Assembly: GCA_017881705.1 (NCBI GenBank)
Contig: JADGQP010000035.1
Coordinates: forward strand, 1-14,865
Direction: 5' to 3'
DNA length: 14,865 nucleotides
From: Christensenellaceae bacterium
GTDB lineage: Bacteria; Bacillota; Clostridia; Christensenellales; Aristaeellaceae
The notes beneath the pieces were generated by a model. It was not told the DNA's origin, did no database searches, and was given only the letters and a program-made list of their open reading frames with translations. Below, piece after piece: positions 1-8,281 of this stretch. The position numbers were made by a program, and so were the translations under genes. Positions within the stretch are counted from its first letter, which is position 1; every line of letters begins with the position of its first letter.

Positions 1-1250
1 CTTGCGCAGGTATTGTTGCTCTCGATCCAGCTCTTGTACGTGTCGGCCGCAGAAGGCGCCCACGGATAGGTGATCAGCATGTTGGGCCAGAAGGTGCCCA
101 TGCCGGAAGGCCAGCCCGTGGTAAGCGAGGTCTGATCCGCGTTGGCATAGGTGATGTTTCCAGCGTCTGTCACTACATAGTGCGTGCCTTCGATGCCGTT
201 GCAGCAAAGGTTGGAAATGTCGGGATCCGTGAACAAGGCGTTCAGGAATTTCATGGCGGCTTCCTTTTGCTTGCTCAGTTCGGGAATGCACCAGGTCATG
301 CCCGTTACGTTACTGGTCGTAACCCAGGGCGTATCCGCGAGCATAGCCGTCTGGATGGGGAAGCTGAAGGCGCTGGTATAAACGCTGTCGCTGATTGCTT
401 CCGACGCATAGCCCGCGAAAGCGCCGAAAGCCTCTTCGCTGTGCATGCCCGTGAAGGAAGATTCCTGGCTGTTGATAGCGTCCTTACGAATAAAGCCGTC
501 GTCAACCCACTCTTTGCCGAAGGCAAGAAGCTTTTTAAAATCGTCGGTCGCATAGTAGTTCGTCACCGTCAGGTCGGTGGAGTCTTTTTTCAGCGGCAGG
601 CAGGCATAAGCCTTGTCGCTGCCCAGCAGGTCGACGTCGCTGGGATCGTATACCGCGCCGTTGGCGCCGGTAGACAGGGCGGTCACGTCCGGATAAGTCG
701 CTTTAACTTTCTTAAGCGCTTCCGTCAGAGTAGCCAGATCCACGATATCATCGTTATTGATGCCGGACTTCTCTTCCATTTCCTTGTTCATCACAAAACA
801 GGGAGCGGAAGAATAAGCGCTCAGCTTCGGAGCGCCGTAATAATGGCCGTTGATCTTGCCGCATTCCAGATACTCGCCCAGCGTATCTTTGATGCCTTGG
901 CCGTACTGATCCAACAGATCGTCCAGCACTGCGATGGAGCCGTTTTGCGCCAGATCGCCTATGCTGCTCATGAAGCAGCAGTTAAACAGATCTATGCTGC
1001 CATCCGTAAGCATCAGGTTGATTTGCTTACCCCAGGAAGCAAAGTCGATGCAGACAAACTCAATCTGTACGCCGATGTTTTTCTCCGCCAGAACGCGGTT
1101 GATCTCCTTTTGTACCATATCGCGGTCCGCGGCGGGGTTCATCGTGATCATATACGCGACTTTGATGGTGGGTACATCTTCGGCCACGGCGAAAGATAAC
1201 CCTGAGCATACGAGTGCCAGCGCCAAAACACAGGACAGTAGCTTTTTCAT
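1..1250 (-). CDS. ABC transporter extracellular solute-binding protein (oligosaccharide type), 3' end cut off
   Basis: Captures a solute, probably an oligosaccharide, outside the membrane and delivers it to the permease pair encoded upstream at 3494-5339. The visible 416 codons start with MKKLL, a hydrophobic stretch to about residue 20, and a likely signal peptidase I site after AVA near residue 23. The cysteine at residue 15 has valine before it, so a lipobox is poor and this is probably not a lipoprotein. The mature part begins with a beta strand (TIKVAYM) as in family 1 solute-binding proteins and is rich in aromatic residues (FWPNM, YPWAP near the visible end). ATG at 1250 was chosen because GAGGAG lies about 6 nt upstream. 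The frame runs open to base 1 without a stop. It is the last visible gene of the cluster, 105 bp after the MBL-fold gene. The ligand is unknown. Confidence 0.88.
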   Translation of the reverse strand, partial: MKKLLSCVLALALVCSGLSFAVAEDVPTIKVAYMITMNPAADRDMVQKEINRVLAEKNIGVQIEFVCIDFASWGKQINLMLTDGSIDLFNCCFMSSIGDLAQNGSIAVLDDLLDQYGQGIKDTLGEYLECGKINGHYYGAPKLSAYSSAPCFVMNKEMEEKSGINNDDIVDLATLTEALKKVKATYPDVTALSTGANGAVYDPSDVDLLGSDKAYACLPLKKDSTDLTVTNYYATDDFKKLLAFGKEWVDDGFIRKDAINSQESSFTGMHSEEAFGAFAGYASEAISDSVYTSAFSFPIQTAMLADTPWVTTSNVTGMTWCIPELSKQKEAAMKFLNALFTDPDISNLCCNGIEGTHYVVTDAGNITYANADQTSLTTGWPSGMGTFWPNMLITYPWAPSAADTYKSWIESNNTCA

Positions 1251-1293
1251 TTGTTTCTCCTCCTCATTATTTGGTATGGTTCCTTGTACCCTG

Positions 1294-1335
1294 AATGCGA
1301 ACGGTTTCGCTCACCGCCTCACCTCGCTTCGCATT
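1294..1335 (-). other. Intercistronic stem-loop upstream of the solute-binding protein gene
   Basis: AATGCGAA (1294-1301) and TTCGCATT (1328-1335) form a perfect 8-bp inverted repeat. Nested inside, CGGT (1302-1305) and ACCG (1313-1316) form a 4-bp hairpin stacked on the left arm. It lies in the 105-bp gap between the MBL-fold gene and the binding-protein gene, about 45 bp before the latter's start. There is no T-run directly after it, so it is not an obvious terminator. In several sugar ABC operons such structures protect the downstream binding-protein mRNA; that role is inferred here. Confidence 0.45.
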
Positions 1336-1355
1336 TTAAGAAAGCTTAACTGGGT

Positions 1356-2177
1356 TCAGGAATTGGCGGATAATATGATGGCTGCGAACCCCGGTTTCTT
1401 TTCGTCCTTCATGGTCATGCCCGGGAGACAGCATATTCTGGCATCTGCGCCGTCTCTGATCGGGTTGGGGAAAGGTTCGCCAGTCTCATACACCGCCTCG
1501 GCCGCCGCTTGCCTGCAAAGCTGCATATTTTCCCTGGTCATGGGTTCCATGGCATGGGAGCCGTAGATGCGCTGAAACGGCAGTTTCAGCAGTTTATCCA
1601 GCGTTTGGATATAAGTCTTGCGGTCAGCCGCGCCGTAACCGAACAGTAATACGGTGGGGCCGATATTATCGCCGGTAAACAGGAAGCCGTACTGTTCCAG
1701 GTAGTAAACCCTGCTGCCCACAGAGTGCCCCGCCGCATTGAACACGCGCAGGGTTATACCGCCAAGGTCGAAAACTTCCCCTTCGTTACACGAAACAGGA
1801 TGGCCGAACCCGCGGCCCAGGTAATCCTCCGAGTCAAAGCCTTCCGGTTTCTCCTTTACCCCATCCATCATGATTTGACGGAAAACCAGGCTGTTGGTAT
1901 ACGGGCATGTGGGAATGTCTTCTTCCCCCATATGGATGGGCTGCGTAAACTGGCTGTTGCCGCCGATGTGATCGCAGTGGCAATGCGAGTTGAAAAGCGT
2001 AAGCGGAAGTTTGGTTATGGAAGCGACTGCCCGCGGCAGATCGCCGATACCGAAGCCGGTATCGATCAGCGCGGCCCCCTTTGTGCCTACGATCAGGTCG
2101 CAGGCCGTTCCCTCCTGCGGGCTGTTGATGCGGTAAAAGTTCTGATTCACGCGGGTTACCTGGTAATATTCGTGCAT
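1356..2177 (-). CDS. MBL-fold metallo-hydrolase
   Basis: A 273-residue metal-dependent hydrolase of the metallo-beta-lactamase superfamily, without a signal peptide, so cytoplasmic. The metal-binding signature HxHxDH is present as HCHCDH at residues 65-70. Later ligands are H151 (AAGHSVGS), D170 (FTGDN) and H208 (YGSHAM), giving a complete two-metal site. The fold covers many reactions, including thioesters, lactones, phosphoesters and glyoxalase II-type chemistry, so the substrate cannot be named. ATG at 2177 was chosen because AGGAGG lies 6 nt upstream; an in-frame ATG at 2270 would overlap the preceding gene by 56 bp and has no better site. It follows the serine hydrolase gene by 37 bp, so the two are very likely co-transcribed and may act on one compound in series. 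Confidence 0.85.
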   Translation of the reverse strand: MHEYYQVTRVNQNFYRINSPQEGTACDLIVGTKGAALIDTGFGIGDLPRAVASITKLPLTLFNSHCHCDHIGGNSQFTQPIHMGEEDIPTCPYTNSLVFRQIMMDGVKEKPEGFDSEDYLGRGFGHPVSCNEGEVFDLGGITLRVFNAAGHSVGSRVYYLEQYGFLFTGDNIGPTVLLFGYGAADRKTYIQTLDKLLKLPFQRIYGSHAMEPMTRENMQLCRQAAAEAVYETGEPFPNPIRDGADARICCLPGMTMKDEKKPGFAAIILSANS

Positions 2178-2214
2178 TTCATGCCTCCTGTTCCAACTTT
2201 TTAAGCCGTCCCTG

Positions 2215-3384
2215 TTATTTGATGATCCCGTAAGCTGCGGTGCGGATCTTCGCGTGCTGGCCTTCGTCAATCCACGGGAACAGGTTGTACATTAAAACGA
2301 TGGATGCGTTGTCCTCCGGGTCCGCTTCACACCAGGTGCCGAAGCCGCCGGTCCACCCGAACGCGCCCAGCGAGCCGTTCAGGTTGCCGCGTGCTTTGTC
2401 CATCAGGGTACGCACACCGTAGCCGTAACCGTAACCGGCGTTGTAGTCATCGGTGAAATCTGCAAGCTGCTGCGTGTTCAGCGTGTTCGTACGCATCAGG
2501 TCGATTGTTTTCCGGCCCATAACGTGAACGCCGTCCAACTCGCCGCCGCAAGCCAGCATCTGCATCAGGCGGGTAAAATCCTTACCGGTGGAAAATAACC
2601 GCGGGTTGCCACACTGGAACGCCTCGCCGGGGTTGTGCTTGTTGTCCAGGTCGGTTACGGTAGGCTCGAAAGACCCGTCGGCCTGTTTTGTATACAGCTT
2701 TACCATGCGCTCCTTGATGTTGCCGAAGTAATAGGGGCGGGTATCCTCCATCCCCAGCGGTTTAAACAGCAGCTCGCAAAGCACGTCGTTAGCCGGTTTA
2801 TCGCAAACCGTCTCCATAATGCCGGCGGCCAGCTCGCTAGAGAAGCCGTACATCCAATGGGTGCCCGGCTCAAACGCCAGCACCGCACCGGATATGGCCC
2901 TGATCTCTTCCCGAAGCGTAAAGTGCCCGCGTGCCCAAAGCGGTTTCATACATTGCGCCATGCTGCCCAGCGTAATGTCGTCGCCGTTTGCCGGGCCGTG
3001 ACAGTACGGCAGGCCGCAGGCCATGGTCATAATATCCTTAACCAGCACGGGGCGATCCGTCGGCACGATGTCCACGGAACCGTCTTCCCTGCGCACAGCT
3101 TTTTTCATCGCTTTCCATTCCGGAAAATAACGATACAGCGGATCGGTCATAAGGAACTTCCCCTGTTCAAACAGGATCATCATTGCCGTATACAGGGGGA
3201 GTTTGGACATGGAAGCCATCCTGAACACGGACGAGTTCGTAACCGGCGTTTTCGCCTGGACGTCGGCATAGCCGGAATAGCCTTCGTAAAGTATCTTTCC
3301 CCGCTGCGCCACATGCAGCGAGCAACCCGGGATCCCCGAGTCGGTCAAGTTCTTGAGCAGATGGTCCAGATAAGCATAATTCAT
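2215..3384 (-). CDS. Serine hydrolase, class C beta-lactamase/EstB-like fold
   Basis: A 389-residue serine hydrolase of the beta-lactamase family (esterase EstB/peptidase S12 type). The nucleophile motif SxxK is S58-M-S-K61, after the typical hydrophobic FRMA lead. The tyrosine of the second motif is Y179 in MYGFSS, where true class C beta-lactamases have YxN. The third motif, normally KTG, is replaced by W-T-G-G near residues 344-347 (FGWTGGFGTW), as in EstB-like esterases. No signal peptide is visible, so it should act inside the cell, which argues against antibiotic resistance. ATG at 3384 has AAGGAGG upstream. It sits between permease gene and MBL-fold gene in the same direction, so a role in cleaving an ester or amide in the imported compound is a reasonable inference. 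Confidence 0.87.
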   Translation of the reverse strand: MNYAYLDHLLKNLTDSGIPGCSLHVAQRGKILYEGYSGYADVQAKTPVTNSSVFRMASMSKLPLYTAMMILFEQGKFLMTDPLYRYFPEWKAMKKAVRREDGSVDIVPTDRPVLVKDIMTMACGLPYCHGPANGDDITLGSMAQCMKPLWARGHFTLREEIRAISGAVLAFEPGTHWMYGFSSELAAGIMETVCDKPANDVLCELLFKPLGMEDTRPYYFGNIKERMVKLYTKQADGSFEPTVTDLDNKHNPGEAFQCGNPRLFSTGKDFTRLMQMLACGGELDGVHVMGRKTIDLMRTNTLNTQQLADFTDDYNAGYGYGYGVRTLMDKARGNLNGSLGAFGWTGGFGTWCEADPEDNASIVLMYNLFPWIDEGQHAKIRTAAYGIIK

Positions 3385-3493
3385 TTATTGCGTCCTCCTT
3401 ATGTTCTTTTCTTGATGATGCCTGAAACGAAAACCGCTAAAAAGCCAAACGGTAAACGGGCGATGCCCGCAGGGAGGGATGGGGCGTGGTCTA

Positions 3494-4381
3494 TCAACCC
3501 TTGACGCTTCCGATGACGATTCCTTTTACGAAACCCTTTTGTAAAAACGGATAGATAATCATGATCGGGATCAGGGCAATCACCGCGATCGCCATGCGGA
3601 TACCGATGCTGGGCACCTTAATACCGTCGGCGATGGCGCTGTTTGTGTTCGCATTCATCAAAAAGTCGGTACTGGACATCAGTCTGTTTAAAAAGTTCTG
3701 GATCGTGAACAGTTCTGTGTGGGTGGAGATATAATACAAACCGTTGATCCAATCGTTCCAGTAGGCCAGGCCGGACATCAGCGCAATCGTCGCGATGATC
3801 GGGCTGGACAGCGGCAGGACGACCTTTGCAAGCATCTGCCATTCTCCTGCGCCGTCCAGCGTAGCGGCCTCCAGTATTTCCGCGGGGATGTTGGCTGTAA
3901 AATACGTGCGCATCACGATGACGGAGAAGCCGTTCATCAGCAGGTTGGGCAAGATCAGCGCCCATACCGTATCCTTGATGTGAAACACCTGCGCCCACAT
4001 GAGGTACGAGGGGATGATGCCGCCGTTGAAAAGCATGGTGAAAAACACCATAAAGGATAAGAACACGCGCCCCGGCAGTTGCTTTTTGGACAGTCCATAG
4101 GCAAAAAGGGTGGTGACCACCAGGTTTCCCAGCGTGCCAATCGTGGTGACGATGAACGTCATTTTGTAGGCTGTCAGCAATTGCACCCGTGTGTGCCACA
4201 GGTAAAGGTACGCGTCCAGCCCAAACTGCGAGGGAAAGAACGAATAGCCGTTTCTCGAGAGCGTCGATTCCGACGTAAAAGAAGATATCACCAGCAAAAG
4301 GAGGGGCATAACGCAGCTGAATGCCAGCAGGCAAAGGACTACGTTTGCTACGATGCTTACTTTTTTCCCGCCAATTTTCAC
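3494..4381 (-). CDS. Carbohydrate ABC transporter permease, LplC/YtcP-like (MalG family)
   Basis: Membrane permease, 295 residues, with about six hydrophobic segments starting at residue 9. The EAA loop that contacts the ATPase is at residue 171 (EAATLDGAGEW, then LPLSSPI), and the protein ends in the family-typical FVKGIVIGSVKG tail. It pairs with the LplB-like permease encoded just upstream. The start is GTG at 4381: no ATG fits, and a GGGGGTG purine-rich site lies 5 nt upstream, overlapping the end region of the preceding gene. The gap to that gene is only 13 bp, implying translational coupling. No ATPase gene is in the window; transporters of this class often share one encoded elsewhere (MsmX/MsmK type), which is established for relatives and inferred here. 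Confidence 0.92.
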   Translation of the reverse strand: MKIGGKKVSIVANVVLCLLAFSCVMPLLLLVISSFTSESTLSRNGYSFFPSQFGLDAYLYLWHTRVQLLTAYKMTFIVTTIGTLGNLVVTTLFAYGLSKKQLPGRVFLSFMVFFTMLFNGGIIPSYLMWAQVFHIKDTVWALILPNLLMNGFSVIVMRTYFTANIPAEILEAATLDGAGEWQMLAKVVLPLSSPIIATIALMSGLAYWNDWINGLYYISTHTELFTIQNFLNRLMSSTDFLMNANTNSAIADGIKVPSIGIRMAIAVIALIPIMIIYPFLQKGFVKGIVIGSVKG

Positions 4382-4394
4382 AATTACACCCCCT

Positions 4395-5339
4395 TTAAAA
4401 TAGCGCGTATTCCTTTTCCACCGAACGGACGATTCCGTTGGAAGTCAGGACCAGTATAAAACCGAGTACCGATTGCAGGAACCCGGCTGCGGATGCGCGC
4501 CCAACGTCGTTGGTTTCCAGAAGCCCGCGGTATACGAATGTATCGATGGTGCTGGTTGTGCTGTAAAGCATTCCCGAATTCATAGGCACCTGATAGAACA
4601 GGCCGAAATCCGAATACAGGATGCGTCCGATCGCCAGCATTGTGAGGATGATGATAACCGGTTTAAGCAGAGGCAGCGTGATATGCGTTATCTGTTTCCA
4701 GGTGGAAGCGCCGTCCACAACCGCGGCTTCATACAGTGAATGGTCGATGCCGATAATCGATGCGAAATAGATGATGGTGCTGTAACCGAACGATTTCCAT
4801 AACTGCACAATCACCAGAATAACTGGCCAGTATTTCGCCTGCGTGTACCAGGCGACGCCCTCATACCCCATCGCGCGAATGATAGAGTTGTTGATCATTC
4901 CGTTGTCCGCGCCCAGGAAGGCGTATACGATATAACTGACGATTACGTAGGAAAGCAGATAGGGGATCAGGATGAAAGTTTGGTACGTCTGCTGCAGCCT
5001 TTTGCTGCGGACCTCGTTTAGCAGGATTGCGACGATGATGGAGAGAATTGTGCCCAGCAGGATGAAAACCAGATTGTAACAGATCGTGTTTCGGATAATC
5101 ATAAACGAATCCGGGCTGCGGAACAGATAGCGGAAATTGCTGATGCCGTTCCATGCGCTTCCCCAGATTCCCTGAGAGTATTTGAACTTCTTAAAGGCCA
5201 GCTGAAGCCCCGGCAAGGGGAAATAATTATTAATCAGCATATAGAGAAAACCGGGAAGCATCATACAGTATATGGGCAGGTATTTACGGATGTTCTTTTT
5301 CCGGCTTCTCCCCAAAAGGTCGCGGCTTGCGTTTTCCAT
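4395..5339 (-). CDS. Carbohydrate ABC transporter permease, LplB/YteP-like (MalF family)
   Basis: First permease of the pair, 314 residues. A basic cytoplasmic N-terminus (RSRKKNIRKY) leads into the first membrane helix, followed by the family-typical YFPLPGLQLAFKKF region. The EAA loop lies at about residue 204 (EAAVVDGASTW, then LPLLKPV). Together with the LplC-like partner it forms the membrane channel of an oligosaccharide-type importer. ATG at 5339 was chosen because GGAGG stands 7 nt upstream; in-frame ATGs at 5360 and 5393 have weaker sites. The next gene starts 13 bp after its stop. Upstream is a 339-bp gap holding a strong hairpin, so this gene may start its own transcript or be transcribed by read-through from the esterase gene. 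Confidence 0.92.
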   Translation of the reverse strand: MENASRDLLGRSRKKNIRKYLPIYCMMLPGFLYMLINNYFPLPGLQLAFKKFKYSQGIWGSAWNGISNFRYLFRSPDSFMIIRNTICYNLVFILLGTILSIIVAILLNEVRSKRLQQTYQTFILIPYLLSYVIVSYIVYAFLGADNGMINNSIIRAMGYEGVAWYTQAKYWPVILVIVQLWKSFGYSTIIYFASIIGIDHSLYEAAVVDGASTWKQITHITLPLLKPVIIILTMLAIGRILYSDFGLFYQVPMNSGMLYSTTSTIDTFVYRGLLETNDVGRASAAGFLQSVLGFILVLTSNGIVRSVEKEYALF

Positions 5340-5678
5340 CCAGCTTCCTCCATTTATCATCGGGCATCGTTTTAGCGACCGGTTACGGGTCACTGTTCGT
5401 GGCGGCGGTCGGTCGTTTGGTAAAAGCAGGGTCGTCGTTCAGGCGAGTACAATCAAACGGCGCAGTTCAGCCGTAAAAGGCTGTTTCGGGCTTTCAGGTG
5501 AGTGCCCTGCGGCGTTACCCTGTACGCTGCCGAGCACTTCGTGGTGACGAGGGTCTGGCCGGGACGGCGCTGCTGCTGTGTCCGCGGAAGGCAGGGTACG
5601 GGGGAATCGCCAAGCAGCCAGGGGGCAGCCGCTTAGCGATTCCCGCCGCCTACCGGCACTTTCCGGCGCGCAAAGACG
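5340..5678. other. Intergenic gap between esterase and permease genes, no gene seen
   Basis: This 339-bp stretch separates the two halves of the minus-strand cluster. I see no reading frame with a convincing start site, and no clear promoter on the minus strand. It holds a large hairpin at 5602-5644 (listed separately) and a small one, CAGCC (5468-5472) and GGCTG (5479-5483) around a 6-nt loop. The last bases before 5339 carry the ribosome binding site of the permease gene. Confidence 0.6.
5602..5644 (-). other. Large 19-bp hairpin, probably acting as minus-strand RNA
   Basis: The arms 5602-5620 and 5626-5644 can pair along 19 positions around a 5-nt loop. Read as RNA from the minus strand, 15 pairs are Watson-Crick and four are G-U. 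Read from the plus strand, those same four become A-C mismatches. That asymmetry favours a function in the minus-strand transcript, the direction of the flanking genes. It begins 35 bp after the esterase stop. No T-run follows, so it is not a standard intrinsic terminator. It could be an mRNA end-protection or processing element, or a genome-wide palindromic repeat. Confidence 0.6.
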
Positions 5679-6506
5679 TTATTCTTTCAGGTGCTTATCG
5701 AAAAATTTATAGATTTCTTGGTAATAGGTTTCGCCTTCAAAATATCCGTGGCCCTGGCTGGGAACCGTGATCTCACTGGCGTCGTTGCCATGTGCGCGCG
5801 CTGCTTTACAAAACTCCACGCTTTGCGAGTAAGGCACCCGTATGTCCCCGTCGCTGCACATGGCGAGGATCGGGCAAAGATTTTCGGAAACGTAGGTAAT
5901 GGGACTCGCCTTAATCACAAGATCACGCTTCTCTTCCAGCGTGCCGCCGTAAATTGTGATGAACCTTTCATCCTGAAGCAAGTTCGTAAACTGGAGGATG
6001 TTAAAGCCGCCGTACCAGGCGCAAGCTGCCTGAATCTTGCTGGAAACCCCTTCCCATCCGCCGATGTCCTCAAATCCTTCAATGCCCTTTTCCACCGCCA
6101 TCAGCCCGGCGACCTGCCCGCCGCAGGATTCCCCCCAGACGCCGATATGGTCCGCGTCGATGCGCATTTCTCCGGCATGGCTCCTTAAAAACCGAACCGC
6201 GCATTTACAATCCTGTATCTGCGCAGGAAACGGCTTGATCTGCGCAAGCCGGTAATCAATACTGGCGATCAGGTAACCGCTTTTGGCAAGTTCAACAAAG
6301 CGCCGCTCCGGGCGGGAAAGACGGGTGCATTCCACTTCCGTAAACCCGCCGCCGTGCACCCATACGATTACGGGCATCGGCTTTTTTGCGTTTACGTCAA
6401 AAATGCAATCCATTAAAAGCGGGATATTGTCCGTTCTCCCGTATTCCAACCCAGTGATAACCGATATCCCTTCCATTGGGAAATCTGCTGTTTCCGGTCT
6501 GTACAT
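5679..6506 (-). CDS. Alpha/beta-hydrolase esterase, BD-FAE (carbohydrate acetyl/feruloyl esterase) type
   Basis: A 275-residue esterase with the alpha/beta-hydrolase fold and no signal peptide, so cytoplasmic. The oxyanion-hole motif HGGGF is at residues 51-55, the nucleophile S127 sits in GESCGG, D221 lies in SDGDIRVP, and H253 in QGHGYF, completing the triad. The layout matches esterases that remove acetyl or feruloyl groups from plant oligosaccharides; the exact substrate is inferred from fold and context only. ATG at 6506 was chosen because AAGGAG lies 10 nt upstream. The frame stays open further upstream with ATGs at 6599 and 6632, but those lack good sites, and extension to 6752 would run into the MFS gene. 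The final bases are followed by the 339-bp gap with a hairpin. An esterase next to a sugar importer fits intracellular de-esterification after uptake. Confidence 0.82.
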   Translation of the reverse strand: MYRPETADFPMEGISVITGLEYGRTDNIPLLMDCIFDVNAKKPMPVIVWVHGGGFTEVECTRLSRPERRFVELAKSGYLIASIDYRLAQIKPFPAQIQDCKCAVRFLRSHAGEMRIDADHIGVWGESCGGQVAGLMAVEKGIEGFEDIGGWEGVSSKIQAACAWYGGFNILQFTNLLQDERFITIYGGTLEEKRDLVIKASPITYVSENLCPILAMCSDGDIRVPYSQSVEFCKAARAHGNDASEITVPSQGHGYFEGETYYQEIYKFFDKHLKE

Positions 6507-6687
6507 ATCCAAGTCGCTCCTTTTACTTTCTTTCGCCGCCGGTTTTCCGGTTCTGTTGCCTTTTGCTTGCCCACACGAGGAGCAGAAATCAATTTCCATC
6601 TCTCTGTTTAAATAAACCACATTATTTATCATCGTCATGGCAAGGGCATTTCTTGGGGCTGGTCCAGTTCCTTCCGAGCTGCCCAGT

Positions 6688-7899
6688 TCACTCTGCGGCC
6701 GGTTTCCGGTATCCGATCTTCTTCTGGTAGAGGTTGAAAGCGACAAACACAATCGCCACCAGGCCGATACTTATGTTAAACACAGCGGCATAACCGGACG
6801 CCTGCGATATTACGCCCCCCACGATGGGGCCTACCGTATTGCCGATATCGTTGCCGATATACATTGTGCTGGTCGCAACGCCCACGCGGTTTGCATCCGC
6901 CCGCTTCAGCGCTTCGCCTTGCAGCGAAACATAACCGATGCCCTGCCCGAGCGCTTTGAACACCGCAGCGACGAGAATTAACCAAAGCGTGTTGGCCAAC
7001 CCGGTGCATGCCATGCTGAACACAGTGAAGGCGAGGGCGCAGTTCACCAGCAGTGTGAGGCTCTTACGATCCGAAACCTTGCCGATCAGGATTCGTACGG
7101 CTAACAGGACAATGGAACTAACCGTGAAAAACAGGCTGATGTTGGGTATGTTTCGCGCATCGCCGATGAAAACCATAAACGAATTGGTAATTCCGTTGTA
7201 GAAGGAGAACATGCAGCTGACCATCGCGTAAAGCAGAAATTGCTTGGCGATCAAATCGTTAATTGAAATACGGGGCTTCTTTTGGCTGACCGTATTCACG
7301 CTGCGTACGGGCTCGACAATATTCGCAGGCATCTTGGCAAAAAGGCAAAGCAGCGGCGGGAGGCTGATGGAAATTGCCACAATCGCATACAGCCAGGGGA
7401 AGCCCAGCGCGTTCTTGATATCAATCCCGATCGCGGGGCCAATAGCCTGGCCGATCATTACCCCGGCGTTGAAGTAACCCATTCCCTCCGCCACTCTTTT
7501 TTTCGGTATAAACCGGCTTGCCAGCGCCATATTGGCTGTGGTGCTGACGCTGAAAAGAACTCCGTGAAGGATTCGGATCGCGAAAAGCATTGGGATGCTT
7601 TTTACGAACGCATAACCAAACACGACCGCCCCGAAGAGCACGCTGGATATAATAAAGAGCTTTTTCTTCTGAAACCTGTCTACGAACGCGCCGCTTATCG
7701 GACGTACCAACAGTGCCGCAAAGGAAAAAACGCTTGCGACCGTACCCGCGATGGACAGTGATGCCCCGATGCTTACCGTGTAAAGCGAAATGGTCGTTGT
7801 GACCATGCTGAAACCAAGGTTGGTCAGGATGTTAATCAGGCTGAGCAGGATATAGGTTCCGTTCCAGAGTTTCTTTACTTCACCATTCTCTATTTCCAT
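6688..7899 (-). CDS. MFS transporter, 12 membrane helices
   Basis: A 403-residue major facilitator superfamily protein with about 12 hydrophobic segments. The loop 2-3 signature is seen as G70-AFVDR-FQKKK near residues 70-80, and a degenerate second copy, GKVSDRKS, lies near residue 265, as expected for the two-fold repeat of the family. It most resembles sugar- or drug-type proton-linked transporters; direction and substrate cannot be read from sequence. ATG at 7899 has AAAGGA upstream with a longish 12-nt spacing. It is the first clear gene of the minus-strand cluster, about 438 nt downstream of the mapped promoter. The stop is 181 bp before the esterase start, and no gene is seen in that gap. 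Its presence beside an ABC importer suggests either a second uptake route or export of a breakdown product. Confidence 0.88.
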   Translation of the reverse strand: MEIENGEVKKLWNGTYILLSLINILTNLGFSMVTTTISLYTVSIGASLSIAGTVASVFSFAALLVRPISGAFVDRFQKKKLFIISSVLFGAVVFGYAFVKSIPMLFAIRILHGVLFSVSTTANMALASRFIPKKRVAEGMGYFNAGVMIGQAIGPAIGIDIKNALGFPWLYAIVAISISLPPLLCLFAKMPANIVEPVRSVNTVSQKKPRISINDLIAKQFLLYAMVSCMFSFYNGITNSFMVFIGDARNIPNISLFFTVSSIVLLAVRILIGKVSDRKSLTLLVNCALAFTVFSMACTGLANTLWLILVAAVFKALGQGIGYVSLQGEALKRADANRVGVATSTMYIGNDIGNTVGPIVGGVISQASGYAAVFNISIGLVAIVFVAFNLYQKKIGYRKPAAE

Positions 7900-7941
7900 T
7901 CGCCGGGTTTCCTTTCAAGCATTGATGCGAGAGATGATTTA

Positions 7942-8193
7942 TTAGGGTTGGCTCCGTATAACGGGCTTTTTCGGCTCCTTTGGAAGGCCTTCAAAAAGAG
8001 GCGTTTCCGGGCCGATATTCAAAAGAAAATTCATGGTAAATTCCACGCTCCGCAAAGGTTTCCGTGACAGGGGAAGGTGGAGGTCGGCGGACGAGCGGTT
8101 GCGTTTCCGCACATCCGGCGTGATCCTTACTGCGGCGCCGACTTCGGAGGAATCTCCGTATTCTATACGGCCATCCATTTGCTGAGCCGTCAT
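7942..8193 (-). CDS. Possible small protein or gene remnant, unidentified
   Basis: An 83-codon open frame ending 42 bp before the MFS start. The frame is in fact open upstream to a stop near 8252, but the first ATG is at 8193. No good ribosome binding site precedes that ATG. The C-terminal third (FTMNFLLNIGPE, then a lysine- and proline-rich end) reads more like real protein than the middle, and an internal ATG at about 8034 would give a 30-residue product. I do not recognise a family. An overlapping frame is also open over most of the stretch, so chance or a decayed gene are both possible. Confidence 0.2.
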   Translation of the reverse strand: MTAQQMDGRIEYGDSSEVGAAVRITPDVRKRNRSSADLHLPLSRKPLRSVEFTMNFLLNIGPETPLFEGLPKEPKKPVIRSQP

Positions 8194-8254
8194 ACTGGCT
8201 TTGTTTATTCCGTCCCCTGGCTTCGCCGTATAACAAGACCAGGCAAGGATTTAT

Positions 8255-8281
8255 TTACATTATGGATGAGTATCTATCCAT
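8255..8281 (-). CDS. Possible leader peptide (8 residues)
   Basis: An ATG at 8281 opens a frame of eight codons, MDRYSSIM, ended by TAA. A purine-rich GAAGGGA stands 7 nt upstream, a better site than that of the following MFS gene. It begins about 56 nt after the predicted transcript start. After its stop the same frame stays open to 7991, so this could equally be the first codons of a gene broken by a nonsense change. No obvious regulatory codon run is present. Low certainty. Confidence 0.25.
   Translation of the reverse strand: MDRYSSIM

Noticed and set aside
180..1199. Plus-strand open frame of 339 codons opposite the binding-protein gene
   Set aside because: The minus-strand frame has a signal peptide, ribosome site and family features; the plus frame has none and is an antisense shadow.
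1356..3384. Beta-lactam resistance from a beta-lactamase-fold and a metallo-beta-lactamase-fold gene side by side
   Set aside because: Neither protein has a signal peptide, the serine enzyme lacks the YxN and KTG motifs of true class C enzymes, and both sit in a transporter cluster. They are general hydrolases of these folds.
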